Shown piece after piece: positions 46,747 to 56,229 of a stretch of 64,000 bases of DNA. Under the pieces are notes generated by a model that saw only the letters and a list, made by a program, of their open reading frames with translations, was not told where the DNA came from and did not search any database. The stretch covers positions 1 to 64,000 of the forward strand of contig SVMC01000006.1 in NCBI GenBank assembly GCA_015067585.1. Direction: 5' to 3'. How positions within the stretch are numbered: the stretch's first letter is position 1; each line of letters begins with the position of its first letter. This DNA is from Oscillospiraceae bacterium. GTDB taxonomy: Bacteria > Bacillota > Clostridia > Oscillospirales > Oscillospiraceae. Position numbers and translations under genes: made by a program.

Positions 46747-47823
46747 TCAGTTCCCCTTTTCATTCAGGATTTCTCTTGTGGTTTGGAGGAATATTTCCAT
46801 CTGTTCCTTTGTGCCGATGGTGATTCGCAGATAATCGGAGATTCTCTCTTTGTTGAAGTGACGAATCAGAACACCTCTTTGCTTCAGTGCCTGATACAGC
46901 TCGCCGCCCTCCATGTGATCGGTCTTCGCAAAGATGAAGTTTGCGTAAGAAGGAAGTACGGTAAAGCCCATCTCTTTCAGACCGGCGGCAGTATAGGCGC
47001 GGTTTTCTTCGATGGTGCGGCAGTTGGCAAGGAAATAATCGTTGACCTTTGCCGCTGCCACACCTGCAGCCTGTGCCATACGATTGACATTGTAGGGGTT
47101 GGTGGAATACTTGATGGCATTGATGTCCGCGAGCAATGTAGGATTCGCAAAGCCGAAGCCAAGTCTTGCGCCGGCTAAGCTGTGGGACTTGGAGAAGGTC
47201 TGCGCCACCAAGAGATTGTCGTATTTTTCGATCAGATCAATGCAACTTTCCGCACCGAAGGCAACATATGCCTCGTCGATGATGACCACATTGTTGGGAT
47301 TGGTGCGAAGAATCTCCTCGATCTCGCTTTTTTTCATCACCATGCCCGTGGGGGCATTGGGATTGGCAATCACAATGGTTTCGTTCAGACCGCAATAGTC
47401 CCGATAATCAATGGTAAAGTCATCTTTGAGGGGGATGATGTGGGATGGCACATGGTTAAAATCCGCAAATACAGGATAGCATCCATAAGTGATATCCGCA
47501 TAGGCCAGAGGATGACTTTCATCACAGAAAGCCATGATGGCAAAATTGAGGATCTCATCAGAACCGTTCACCGGCAGCACATTCTCGGGTTTTACACCGT
47601 AGATGCCTGCGATGGCTTCGCACAGCGCCTTGCAGGTGGGATCGCAGTAGAGGTTAGAAGAAGCGCCCGCCTCTCTCATCGCCTCCACCACCTCAGAAGG
47701 AGGCGGAAAGGGAGACTCATTGGTATTGAGCTTGGTATATTGCATATCCTGGGGCTGTTCCCCCGGGACATAGGGAGTCAGATTTGAAAACTTGGGAGTA
47801 AGAAAGCGGCTCATGGCCATCAT
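46747..47823 (-). CDS. hisC: Histidinol-phosphate aminotransferase
   Basis: KLNTNESPFPPPSEV; ANPNAPTGMVMKKSEIEEIL; TFSKSHSLAGARLGFGFA. Confidence 0.95.
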   Translation of the reverse strand: MMAMSRFLTPKFSNLTPYVPGEQPQDMQYTKLNTNESPFPPPSEVVEAMREAGASSNLYCDPTCKALCEAIAGIYGVKPENVLPVNGSDEILNFAIMAFCDESHPLAYADITYGCYPVFADFNHVPSHIIPLKDDFTIDYRDYCGLNETIVIANPNAPTGMVMKKSEIEEILRTNPNNVVIIDEAYVAFGAESCIDLIEKYDNLLVAQTFSKSHSLAGARLGFGFANPTLLADINAIKYSTNPYNVNRMAQAAGVAAAKVNDYFLANCRTIEENRAYTAAGLKEMGFTVLPSYANFIFAKTDHMEGGELYQALKQRGVLIRHFNKERISDYLRITIGTKEQMEIFLQTTREILNEKGN

Positions 47824-49094
47824 CCTTTCATAAACCGGGATTCCGCACTTCTGGCATGGGCCTCGAGGCCCTCGGCTCTGGCAAAGACGCCGATATCGCC
47901 TGTGACCTTTTTAAGTGCATCCGGAGTAAAATAGGTAAACTGAGTTTTCTTCACAAAATCGTCCACAGAAAGCGGACTGGAGAAGCGGGCAGTGCCGCTG
48001 GTGGGCAGGGTGTGGTTGGGGCCTGCCAGATAGTCGCCCAGAGATTCCGGGCAATACTTGCCGAGGAATACGGAGCCTGCATTCTGAATGCGGTCAAGAT
48101 AGGGCATGGGGTCATCCACGCAGATCTCCAGATGCTCCGGTGCCAATTCGTTGGCTGCATCGATGGCGTGGAAAAGATCATCTGTCACGATGATTCTGCC
48201 GTTGTTTTCAATGGATGCCCGGGCAATTTCCTGCCGGGGCAGGAGCTGAAGCTGCCGCTCTACTTCCTCGCTGACGGCTTCCGCCAGTGCCATGCTGTCA
48301 GTGACCAGAACGGCGCTTGCCATCTTATCATGCTCTGCCTGACTCAGAAGGTCTGCTGCCACATGGCTGGGGTCACAGGTGGCATCAGCCACCACAAGGA
48401 TCTCACTGGGGCCTGCGATCATGTCGATGTTAACGAGGCCGAACACCTGACGCTTTGCCTCAGCTACATAGGCATTGCCGGGGCCGACAATTTTATCCAC
48501 CTTGGGGACGGTATTGGTACCGTAGGCCAGTGCTGCCACTGCCTGTGCGCCGCCCACCTTGAAAATACGGGTAACGCCTGCCAGCTTTGCGGCAGCTAAA
48601 ATGGGCGCTGCCACACTGCCGTTTTTGCTGGGCGGGGTTGTGATCACGATTTCACTGCAGCCTGCCAGCTTGGCGGGGATGGCAAGCATCAGAACGGTGG
48701 AAGGATACGCGGCAGTGCCGCCGGGGATGTAAAGACCCACCTTTTCAATGGGGGTCACCTTCTGCCCCATGCAAACGCCGTCTTCCCTTCTCAGGGTAAA
48801 GCCCTCACGAAGCTGATGGCGGTGGAATTCCCGGATGTTCTTTGCCGCAAGCTCCATGGCGGACAGCAATTCCTGAGAAACTTCCTCCATGGCCCGGTCG
48901 ATCTCCTCGGGGGATACTTCAAGGCTCTGCAGTTTTACCTTATCAAAGCGCTCGCAGTAGTCAAACAATGCCTCGTCTCCCCTGCTTGCCACATCCGATA
49001 CGATAGCGGCAACCTGCGGGCCAACATTATACTGCTGCATTCCCCGCATCAGAAGCTCGCCCTGTTTCAGCTCTTCATATGCAATGATCTTCAT
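47820..49094 (-). CDS. hisD: Histidinol dehydrogenase
   Basis: VGLYIPGGTAAYPSTVLMLAIPAKLAG; KIVGPGNAYVAEAKRQVFG; DMIAGPSEILVVAD. Confidence 0.97.
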   Translation of the reverse strand: MKIIAYEELKQGELLMRGMQQYNVGPQVAAIVSDVASRGDEALFDYCERFDKVKLQSLEVSPEEIDRAMEEVSQELLSAMELAAKNIREFHRHQLREGFTLRREDGVCMGQKVTPIEKVGLYIPGGTAAYPSTVLMLAIPAKLAGCSEIVITTPPSKNGSVAAPILAAAKLAGVTRIFKVGGAQAVAALAYGTNTVPKVDKIVGPGNAYVAEAKRQVFGLVNIDMIAGPSEILVVADATCDPSHVAADLLSQAEHDKMASAVLVTDSMALAEAVSEEVERQLQLLPRQEIARASIENNGRIIVTDDLFHAIDAANELAPEHLEICVDDPMPYLDRIQNAGSVFLGKYCPESLGDYLAGPNHTLPTSGTARFSSPLSVDDFVKKTQFTYFTPDALKKVTGDIGVFARAEGLEAHARSAESRFMKG

Positions 49095-49096
49095 GG

Positions 49097-49726
49097 TTAT
49101 TTCTCCTGTGTCAAAGCCTGCTCCATGCGTTGGGCCATGGTGCAGATCTCATTATACTTGAATTTATAGTTTGCCTTGTTGGCGATGAGTCTTGCGCTGA
49201 TGGGTACGATGGTCTCCAGCGGGGCAAGACCGTTTTCCAGTAAGGTTTTTCCCGTTTCCACGATATCCACAATCACATCGGAAAGACCCAGAATGGGAGC
49301 CAGCTCGATGGAACCGTTGAGCTTGATGATATCGATCTGACGGCTTTGGGACGCATAATAGCGGCGGGCAATGTGGGCAAACTTGGTTGCCACCCGCAGG
49401 GTCTGGGAGGGATCATCACGGAAGTCCTTGGGACCTGCCACACACATACGGCACTTGCCCACATTCAGATCCAAAAGCTCATACACATCGGGACTATACT
49501 CTAAGAGAATGTCCTTACCTGCCACACCAATGTCGGCAGCACCCCGTTCCACATAGATGGCAACATCGGACGGCTTGACCCAGAAATACCGCACGCCGGT
49601 CTCCGGATTCTCAAAAGTAAGCTTGCGGTTGTCCTCACGGATGGAGGGACAGGCATAACCGGCTTTTTCAAACATACCATAGACCTTCTCGCCGAGACGG
49701 CCCTTAGGAAGCGCAATGTTAATCAA
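49097..49726 (-). CDS. hisG: ATP phosphoribosyltransferase (short form)
   Basis: IALPKGRLGEKVY; DVAIYVERGAADIGVAGKDIL; ELAPILGLSDVIVDIVETGKTL. Confidence 0.96.
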   Translation of the reverse strand: MINIALPKGRLGEKVYGMFEKAGYACPSIREDNRKLTFENPETGVRYFWVKPSDVAIYVERGAADIGVAGKDILLEYSPDVYELLDLNVGKCRMCVAGPKDFRDDPSQTLRVATKFAHIARRYYASQSRQIDIIKLNGSIELAPILGLSDVIVDIVETGKTLLENGLAPLETIVPISARLIANKANYKFKYNEICTMAQRMEQALTQEK

Positions 49727-50825
49727 GTTCCGTCACCTCCGTACCCTTCATGAGAAGCTTCTTTCTTGCGTGGACACCGCCCGCACCTTCCGGCTGAATC
49801 CGGACGCTGCAGCCAGCCTCCGTCAGCTCGTTTGCCTTGCGGATCAATGCCGCAAGGTCACAACCTTCACAGTAAGACAGAAGGATATCCACATCATACT
49901 CGTCTTTTCTGGCAAAATACCGCTCTAACTGATCCATATACAGGGCAAAGCCGATGGCACTCTGTTCTCTTCCCATCTTTGCCATCAGGTTATCATAGCG
50001 GCCGCCGGACAGAACACCTGCCGCGATACCGGAAATAAAGCCGCGGAATACCAAGCCGTTGTAATAATCCATATCACTAACGAGCGAGAGATCCAGCCGC
50101 AGATTCCGGCAGCCTGTCAGGGCAAGGAGCTCACTCAGACGCCGCAGGGATGCAATGGCAGTGCGACAGCTATCCGGCAGCTCCAGTGTTTCAGCCTGTG
50201 TCAAAGCCTCGTCCAAAGGTCCGTAGAGGCTGACAATGGCGCACAGGGTATCACTGAACTGCTGGGGCAGATCAAAACGGCTACAAAGGGCACGAAGCTG
50301 ATGGAGATTCCGCTCCCCTACTGCTACCATGATCTCGCCCCGCTGTGCTTCATCCAGCGCCTGAGAATCCAAAAGGCCGGAAAGCACACCAATGTGGGAG
50401 ATGTCCAGCACATAATCTTCTGAGATCGTGCGCAGGCTGCGCTCTGCCAGCATGAGAACCTCTGCCATGGCATAATCATCCACGGTGCCGATCAGTTCCA
50501 GACCTGTCTGCATGATCTCCTGATAGCCGTCCGCGTTCTTGGGAACGCGGTAGACATTTTCCGTATAGTAGACCTTGCTCATTCCGGCAGTGGGTTTGGT
50601 ATTTTTAATGATGGAAAGGGTCACATCCGGCTTGAGGGCCATCAGACGGCCGTTTGTATCAGTGAAGGTCAGGACCCGCTTGCTCTGCAGAAAGTTCTTA
50701 TTCTGCACATAGAGGTCGTAGGATTCAAATTTGCTTACTTTATAATGCTGATAGCCGTAGGCACTATAGAGATCCCGCAGGGCCATCATGGCCTGCTCAT
50801 CGGGTTTCATTTCCTGTTTGAACAT
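49719..50825 (-). CDS. hisZ: ATP phosphoribosyltransferase regulatory subunit HisZ
   Basis: HisRS-like without aminoacylation: LTFTDTNGRLMALKPDVTLSIIKNT; YNGLVFRGFISGIAAGVLSGGRYDNL. Confidence 0.93.
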   Translation of the reverse strand: MFKQEMKPDEQAMMALRDLYSAYGYQHYKVSKFESYDLYVQNKNFLQSKRVLTFTDTNGRLMALKPDVTLSIIKNTKPTAGMSKVYYTENVYRVPKNADGYQEIMQTGLELIGTVDDYAMAEVLMLAERSLRTISEDYVLDISHIGVLSGLLDSQALDEAQRGEIMVAVGERNLHQLRALCSRFDLPQQFSDTLCAIVSLYGPLDEALTQAETLELPDSCRTAIASLRRLSELLALTGCRNLRLDLSLVSDMDYYNGLVFRGFISGIAAGVLSGGRYDNLMAKMGREQSAIGFALYMDQLERYFARKDEYDVDILLSYCEGCDLAALIRKANELTEAGCSVRIQPEGAGGVHARKKLLMKGTEVTELD

Positions 50826-50827
50826 TT

Positions 50828-51115
50828 TTATTCCCCTTCCTGTCGGGATAAAATCATTTGATAGCCGCCGCTGCCGTAGTCAAGGCATCGTTTAACCCGG
50901 CCAACCGTGGCAGAGCTGGCACCGGTCTGATCGCAGACACTTTGATAGGACTGCCCATTGGATAAAAGCTCCGCCACACGAAGCCGCTGTGCCATGGACA
51001 GCACTTCCTTGATTGTGCAGACATCTTCAAAAAAAGCATAGAATTCATCGGCATTCTGCAGAGACAATATCGCCTGCGCCAAAGCATCTGTCTGAGAATT
51101 TCTTGGAAGACCCAT
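50828..51115 (-). CDS. TrpR-related YerC/YecD family regulator (HisR-like)
   Basis: MGLPRNSQTDALAQAILSLQNADEFYAFFEDVCTIKEVLSMAQRLRVAELLSNGQSYQSVCDQTGASSATVGRVKRCLDYG; first gene of his operon. Confidence 0.9.
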   Translation of the reverse strand: MGLPRNSQTDALAQAILSLQNADEFYAFFEDVCTIKEVLSMAQRLRVAELLSNGQSYQSVCDQTGASSATVGRVKRCLDYGSGGYQMILSRQEGE

Positions 51116-51146
51116 AGATACACTTCCCCTTTGCTTGTATGCTATC

Positions 51147-51175
51147 ATGTTATCACATTAGCGCACTAAAGTCAA
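51147..51175 (-). promoter_or_regulatory. Promoter of the his operon with a palindromic operator in the spacer
   Basis: TTGACT-17-TAACAT; spacer contains TTAGTGCGCTAA (51158-51169). Confidence 0.7.
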
Positions 51176-51290
51176 GCTGTCTTTGTCAAAAATATCAAAT
51201 TTCGGAAGCCTATTTCGTATGATTTTACAATACTCCCCCTTTTCCGTCAAGCTTAATCTGACTTTTTCACGAAAGAAATGGTAAAATCCA

Positions 51291-51319
51291 TTTACAAGGC
51301 ACTTGGATTGAAGTATAAT
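51291..51319 (+). promoter_or_regulatory. pfkA promoter
   Basis: TTTACA-17-TATAAT. Confidence 0.7.
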
Positions 51320-51370
51320 AATTCCATAGGACAATTGCAAACCTCATATTCATAAAGACAGGAGAAATGA

Positions 51371-52357
51371 ATGATGGCAAGTGCAGTAAAAAGAATTGGC
51401 GTTCTTACCTCCGGCGGCGATGCTCCCGGCATGAATGCGGCGATCCGCGCTGTTGTGCGTACCGCTGCCAGAATGGGTATTGATTGTATCGGTATCCGCA
51501 GAGGCTGGCATGGCCTGATCAACGGCGATATCGTCCGTCTGGACGAGCATAGTGTGGCCCATATCATCGGCCGCGGCGGTACTATGCTCTATACCGCAAG
51601 AAGCGAAGAATTCAAAACTGAAGCAGGTCAGCTGAAGGCCGTAGCCAACTGTAAGTTGCTGGGTCTCGATGGCATCGTTGCCATCGGCGGTGACGGCACC
51701 TTCCGTGGTGCGCTGGCTCTGTCCAAGCACGGCATTTCCGTGGTGGGCGTTCCCGCCACCATTGACAATGACATCAGCTGTACCGAATACTGCATCGGCT
51801 ACGATACCGCTGCCAATACCGCAGTGGAGTGCATCGACAAGCTGCGTGACACCATGCAGGCGCATGAGCGCTGCTCTGTTGTCGAGGTCATGGGTCGCAA
51901 CGCAGGTCACCTTGCACTCTATGTCGGTCTTGCCATCGGCGCAACCGCGGTGCTGGTTCCCGAAGAGCGTGAAACCTTTGGCTTGCACACTTTGGCAGAT
52001 AAGATCCGCAATGCCCGTCTGAACGGTTATACCCACTATATGATTGTCGTGGCGGAAGGCGCAGGCAGCGCTACAGAAGTGGGAAACTACATCAAAGATA
52101 CTCTTGGTCTGGATCCCCGTGTCACGGTTCTGGGTCACATTCAGCGCGGCGGCTTCCCCAATGCAAGAGACCGTCTGGCCGCAACCCGCATGGGTTTCCA
52201 TGCCGTGGAGCTCTTGGCACAGGGTAAGACAAACCGCGTGGTCTGCAGCGAATCCGGCGAGGATATTACGGATGTGGATATCGTGGAAGGTCTTTCCATG
52301 CACAAGGGTATCAGCCAGCAGCAGGTCAAGACCCTTGCCGCAATGACCGGCATTTAA
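51371..52357 (+). CDS. pfkA: ATP-dependent 6-phosphofructokinase
   Basis: IGVLTSGGDAPGMNAAIRAVVR; AIGGDGTFRGA; VPATIDNDISCTEYCIGYDTA; LGHIQRGG. Confidence 0.95.
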   Translation: MMASAVKRIGVLTSGGDAPGMNAAIRAVVRTAARMGIDCIGIRRGWHGLINGDIVRLDEHSVAHIIGRGGTMLYTARSEEFKTEAGQLKAVANCKLLGLDGIVAIGGDGTFRGALALSKHGISVVGVPATIDNDISCTEYCIGYDTAANTAVECIDKLRDTMQAHERCSVVEVMGRNAGHLALYVGLAIGATAVLVPEERETFGLHTLADKIRNARLNGYTHYMIVVAEGAGSATEVGNYIKDTLGLDPRVTVLGHIQRGGFPNARDRLAATRMGFHAVELLAQGKTNRVVCSESGEDITDVDIVEGLSMHKGISQQQVKTLAAMTGI

Positions 52358-52375
52358 GCATTTTTCAGTAGTACA

Positions 52376-52416
52376 TATGTGGGGTCAGGCAGCTCGCCTG
52401 ACCCCACATATTTTTT
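52376..52416 (+). terminator. pfkA terminator
   Basis: TATGTGGGGTCAGGC AGCTC GCCTGACCCCACATA TTTTTT. Confidence 0.93.
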
Positions 52417-52429
52417 GAACAATAATCCC

Positions 52430-53131
52430 TTAAAAGACTTTTATCACATTCATATCAAGCCATTCAGGACAGGGATAGTATCCGGAGCACAGGTTTTCAT
52501 CCGGTATGCAGATCTTCCCTTCCTCCCTGATCAGAACAATGCCGATATCGGCGCAGACAAGTTTTTTGATATAATTTCCGGCAGTTTCTGTGATTAACCC
52601 GTTCTTCACATAGCCGATGGTCACCGTAAGATCGGATATAACAGCCAATTCTGCCTCGCCGCTATCGCCGCTCATGCCGCTGTTGATGTCCACACTGATC
52701 ACATAGCTGCCAGATGCGTTGATGGCTTCAATGGCGCTGCGGTAGTTGCCCCGCAGCCCGCCCTGAAAGCCGGTACCCAACAGGCAGTCTACCACAATAT
52801 TATATCCCTGCAGGCATCCCGGTGAAAAGGGTCGAATGTCAATTCCTGCTTCCCTTGCCAGCTTTGCATAATAGGCACTGTCCTGTGACAGGCGATCACT
52901 TAGTGTAAATACCCCACAGTGATGCCCATGCTCTTTCAGAATGCAGGCAAGAGCAAAGCCATCGCCGCCGTTGTTGCCGGAGCCAACCACGATGGCGGTA
53001 CTTCCCTGCCAGTTTACTGCCTTGAATACGCCATATGCTGCCCGATGCATCAATTCCAGGCTGGGAACAAAATGCGCAATGGTGTAGGCATCGCTTTGAC
53101 GCATGGTCTCCACACTGATGCAGTCCATCAT
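52430..53131 (-). CDS. nnrE: NAD(P)H-hydrate epimerase (YjeF_N)
   Basis: IVVGSGNNGGDGFALACILKEHGHHCGVF; VDCLLGTGFQGGLRGNYRSAIEAIN. Confidence 0.88.
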   Translation of the reverse strand: MMDCISVETMRQSDAYTIAHFVPSLELMHRAAYGVFKAVNWQGSTAIVVGSGNNGGDGFALACILKEHGHHCGVFTLSDRLSQDSAYYAKLAREAGIDIRPFSPGCLQGYNIVVDCLLGTGFQGGLRGNYRSAIEAINASGSYVISVDINSGMSGDSGEAELAVISDLTVTIGYVKNGLITETAGNYIKKLVCADIGIVLIREEGKICIPDENLCSGYYPCPEWLDMNVIKVF

Positions 53132-53886
53132 ACCGATCCCTCCTTCTGAAGCACAAAAACATAGGTACAGTCATCTGATCTTGCTTCGTCAAAGCGATAA
53201 CCAAGGTGGTCGAATGCTTTGATCTCTTCCGGCTGCCTGATCTGGTGCTGGGCCATATAGCGCACCATTTCTCCCCTTGCCATTTTGCACATGGTTCCTT
53301 TTTCGATCACCTTACCGTCCTTTTCTTCACCAAACACGCAGGTAATAAAGCGAACGGAAGATGGTAAATGCTTTGAAACACAGAGACTATATTCTTTGGA
53401 TGCTAAATTTATAATGCAATCTGTCTGTGCAGCAAGGTAATTTGCAAGACTGTTGCCCCAGTAGGCATAGAGATCCTTCGTCTGCCCTATTTGCAGCTTC
53501 GCCTGCATCTCAAGTCGATAGGGCGTCACCCCATCAAAGGGGCGCAAAATGCCGTAAAACCCGGATAAAATGCGAAGATGCTCCTGTACATAGTCGTATT
53601 CCCTGTCCGTAAATACACCGGGTGCCATATACTGATACTGGATTCCCTCATAGGATAGAATTGCCGGTGTCAGGCGGGTATGTAAGTCCATATGCGCAAG
53701 CCGCTGCACATTCAAAGCCGCAATCTGATCGTTGCATTTCCAGAGCTTTTTCAGCTCCTCATATGACATGGCTTGCAATTTCTCACACAATTCCTGTGTG
53801 TTTGATAGAAATACAGGAAGATCACGGTACGGCATGGTATCCGTGTCTAAGCGCATTTTCTTCGCCGGAGAAATGATGATCCTCAT
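53128..53886 (-). CDS. yaaA: YaaA family peroxide-stress protein
   Basis: MRIIISPAKKMR; LLNLASKEYS-like IINLASKEYSLCV; GFYGILRPFDGVTPYRLEMQ. Confidence 0.9.
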   Translation of the reverse strand: MRIIISPAKKMRLDTDTMPYRDLPVFLSNTQELCEKLQAMSYEELKKLWKCNDQIAALNVQRLAHMDLHTRLTPAILSYEGIQYQYMAPGVFTDREYDYVQEHLRILSGFYGILRPFDGVTPYRLEMQAKLQIGQTKDLYAYWGNSLANYLAAQTDCIINLASKEYSLCVSKHLPSSVRFITCVFGEEKDGKVIEKGTMCKMARGEMVRYMAQHQIRQPEEIKAFDHLGYRFDEARSDDCTYVFVLQKEGSV

Positions 53887-54206
53887 GTTTTCTTTTCCTT
53901 TTTCTTAGGTTCGGGCAGTTCCGGGTACATAGCCTCGAATAAATCTTTCAAAAACATCCTGTCGTCTACATCCTCGATCAGGAGCATATCCTTTGCACCA
54001 TCATATGGTGGCTCCCGTCCGGCATTTGGCAGTTTATGCTCTGTAATGGGAAGGATCTTTACCAAAAGTCGGTCATCGCATAAATAAGCGGCGATCTTTC
54101 CATGATGATAGATGATATATTCTCCCATCATTTTCCGGGATGTAATGCCATCAATGAGAGAAAGCTGATCGAGGATAAAAGCAAGATACTCCTTGCTTGT
54201 TGCCAT
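53883..54206 (-). CDS. TfoX N-terminal domain protein
   Basis: ITSRKMMGEYIIYHHGKIAAYLCDDRLLVKI. Confidence 0.85.
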   Translation of the reverse strand: MATSKEYLAFILDQLSLIDGITSRKMMGEYIIYHHGKIAAYLCDDRLLVKILPITEHKLPNAGREPPYDGAKDMLLIEDVDDRMFLKDLFEAMYPELPEPKKKEKKT

Positions 54207-54613
54207 TACTGTTCCACCTCATAGGGCCAGGTACTGATGCCGCCGAATTCATAAATATTGGTGTAACCGATCTCAACAAGGGCCTGAGAAGCTACCTTGC
54301 TGCGGTTACCGCTGCGGCAGTATACCAGCACCACAGAATCCTTCTCCGGGATCACTGCGGCTGCGCTTTCTTCCGTGATCGTCCCAACAGGCAGCAAAGC
54401 GGCGCCGGGAATGTGGCCGCCATCAAATTCATCCTGCTCCCGCACATCCAGAATAATCACATCGGAATCATCCATCATTTCTTTGGCCTCTTCCTGCGTG
54501 ATCTGCTGATATGTGTTTTCTGCGGGTGCGGATTCATTCGCAGATTGTTCAGGCTGACCGCAGCCGGTCAATGCCAGCAGCAGGGCCAGAACAAAAAATA
54601 TGACTCTCTTCAT
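54206..54613 (-). CDS. Rhodanese-domain lipoprotein
   Basis: Lipobox LALTGCGQ; DVIILDVREQDEFDGGHIPGAALLP; VLVYCRSGNRSKVASQAL. Confidence 0.9.
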   Translation of the reverse strand: MKRVIFFVLALLLALTGCGQPEQSANESAPAENTYQQITQEEAKEMMDDSDVIILDVREQDEFDGGHIPGAALLPVGTITEESAAAVIPEKDSVVLVYCRSGNRSKVASQALVEIGYTNIYEFGGISTWPYEVEQ

Positions 54614-54616
54614 TTC

Positions 54617-55078
54617 TCATTCCTCCGTGAGATAGCTGAGAATTTCAGCCGCATTGGTATCAGGCTTCACCTTGGGCATGACCTTTTCGATATTGCCCGC
54701 TTCGTCAATGATAAAGGTGCTTCGCACCACTCCCATGCTGACCTTGCCGTAAAGCTTCTTTTCCTGCCAGACGCCGTAGGCCTGAATGGCTTGCAGCTCC
54801 GGGTCAGACAGAAGAATAAAGGGCAAGTCATATTTCTGGGCGAACTTCAAATGGGAAGCGACGCTGTCTTTACTGATACCGATGACAACGATATCCTCAG
54901 CTTTGAAGCGGTCATAGCTTGTGGCAAAGGCACAAGCCTGACGGGTGCAGCCGGGGGTGTTATCTCTGGGATAGAAGTATAAGATGACCTTTTTCCCTAC
55001 AAAATCTGACAGGCTGACCTGCGCTCCATTTTGATCAAACAGTGTAAAATCCGGTGCTTTCATTCCGATTTCCAGCAT
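54617..55078 (-). CDS. bcp: Thioredoxin-dependent peroxiredoxin Bcp
   Basis: VILYFYPRDNTPGCTRQACAFATSYDRF. Confidence 0.93.
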   Translation of the reverse strand: MLEIGMKAPDFTLFDQNGAQVSLSDFVGKKVILYFYPRDNTPGCTRQACAFATSYDRFKAEDIVVIGISKDSVASHLKFAQKYDLPFILLSDPELQAIQAYGVWQEKKLYGKVSMGVVRSTFIIDEAGNIEKVMPKVKPDTNAAEILSYLTEE

Positions 55079-55098
55079 AAATCATTCTCCTTTCTTTG

Positions 55099-55500
55099 TT
55101 ATAGAATTCCTTGTTGGATTCTGTTCTTCAGGTCCAGTATTTTTTCTTCGATCCGTCTCATCGTCTGTAAGAATGCCTCGTCAGGCTTCCCGCTGGGATC
55201 ATCCAGACCCCAATCCTCCCTGTGCTGACAGGTCAAAAACGGACAATGAACATTGCAGCCCATGGTGACCACGATATCGATTTTGGGAAGCTCTGATATG
55301 AGCTTGCTGTACTGGCTCTTTTCCATATCGATGCCGTGAACCTGCTTCATCAGCCGGACCGCATCTTGATTGATTTGCGGCTTCACCTCCGTACCGGCAG
55401 AGAAGCTTTCAAACACATCGGAGGCTAACTTTTTACCTAAGGCTTCCGCCATCTGGCTGCGGCAGGAATTATGGACACAGATAAACGCAACTCGTTTCAT
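55099..55500 (-). CDS. arsC: Low-MW phosphatase-type arsenate reductase ArsC
   Basis: VAFICVHNSCRSQMAEALGKKLASDVFESFSAGTE; VVTMGCNVHCPFLTCQHREDWGLDDPSGKPDEAF. Confidence 0.9.
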   Translation of the reverse strand: MKRVAFICVHNSCRSQMAEALGKKLASDVFESFSAGTEVKPQINQDAVRLMKQVHGIDMEKSQYSKLISELPKIDIVVTMGCNVHCPFLTCQHREDWGLDDPSGKPDEAFLQTMRRIEEKILDLKNRIQQGIL

Positions 55501-55521
55501 AGGCGATCTCCGTTCATTCGA

Positions 55522-56229
55522 TCAAAGCTCATAGCTCCAGCCATTGTCACCGTGGTAGATCATGAGCCTTGTCTGTCCGCCATCGATGCAGATGTTCTCG
55601 CCGGTGATAAAGCCTGCTTTCTCAGAGCAGAGGAACAGGGCCATATTTGCAATATCCAAAGGATTTCCCACCCGTCCGGCAGGCTGCTGGGCAGCATCCG
55701 GGCCTTCATACACGGTGTAAGCCGTATCGATCCAGCCGGGAGAAATGGAGTTTACCCGCACTTTTCCGGAAAGGCTGACCGCCAAGGCATGGGTCAGGGC
55801 CGCAATGCCGCCCTTTGCGGCAGTATAGCTCTCGGTAAAAGGCTGGCTCATGCGGTCACGGCTGGAGGAAATGTTGATAATGGCAGCGCCCGGGGCAAAA
55901 TGGGGCGCAAAAAGCTTCGTCAGATAGAAGGGTGCGGAAACACCCACCCGAAGGGCATAGTTGAATTCGTCCCAAGTGCATTCATGCAGACCATGCATGG
56001 GCGGCAGGGCATTATTGATGAGATAATCCACATGACCGTAGTCCGAGATCACCTTTTCCGCAAATGCCTTTAGAGTATCTTCACAGGCGATATCCCCCTG
56101 AAAATAGGAGTTTTCCTTCAGATCGATGATGCAGACCTTTGCGCCTGCTTTTTCAAATTCCTCCGCGATGCATTTGCCGATTCCGCTGGCACCGCCGGTG
56201 ATGACGGCAACTTTATTTAGAAATTCCAT
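55522..56229 (-). CDS. SDR family oxidoreductase
   Basis: VAVITGGASGIGKCIAEEFEKAGA; INNALPP; YTAAKGGIAALTHALAVSL. Confidence 0.93.
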   Translation of the reverse strand: MEFLNKVAVITGGASGIGKCIAEEFEKAGAKVCIIDLKENSYFQGDIACEDTLKAFAEKVISDYGHVDYLINNALPPMHGLHECTWDEFNYALRVGVSAPFYLTKLFAPHFAPGAAIINISSSRDRMSQPFTESYTAAKGGIAALTHALAVSLSGKVRVNSISPGWIDTAYTVYEGPDAAQQPAGRVGNPLDIANMALFLCSEKAGFITGENICIDGGQTRLMIYHGDNGWSYEL

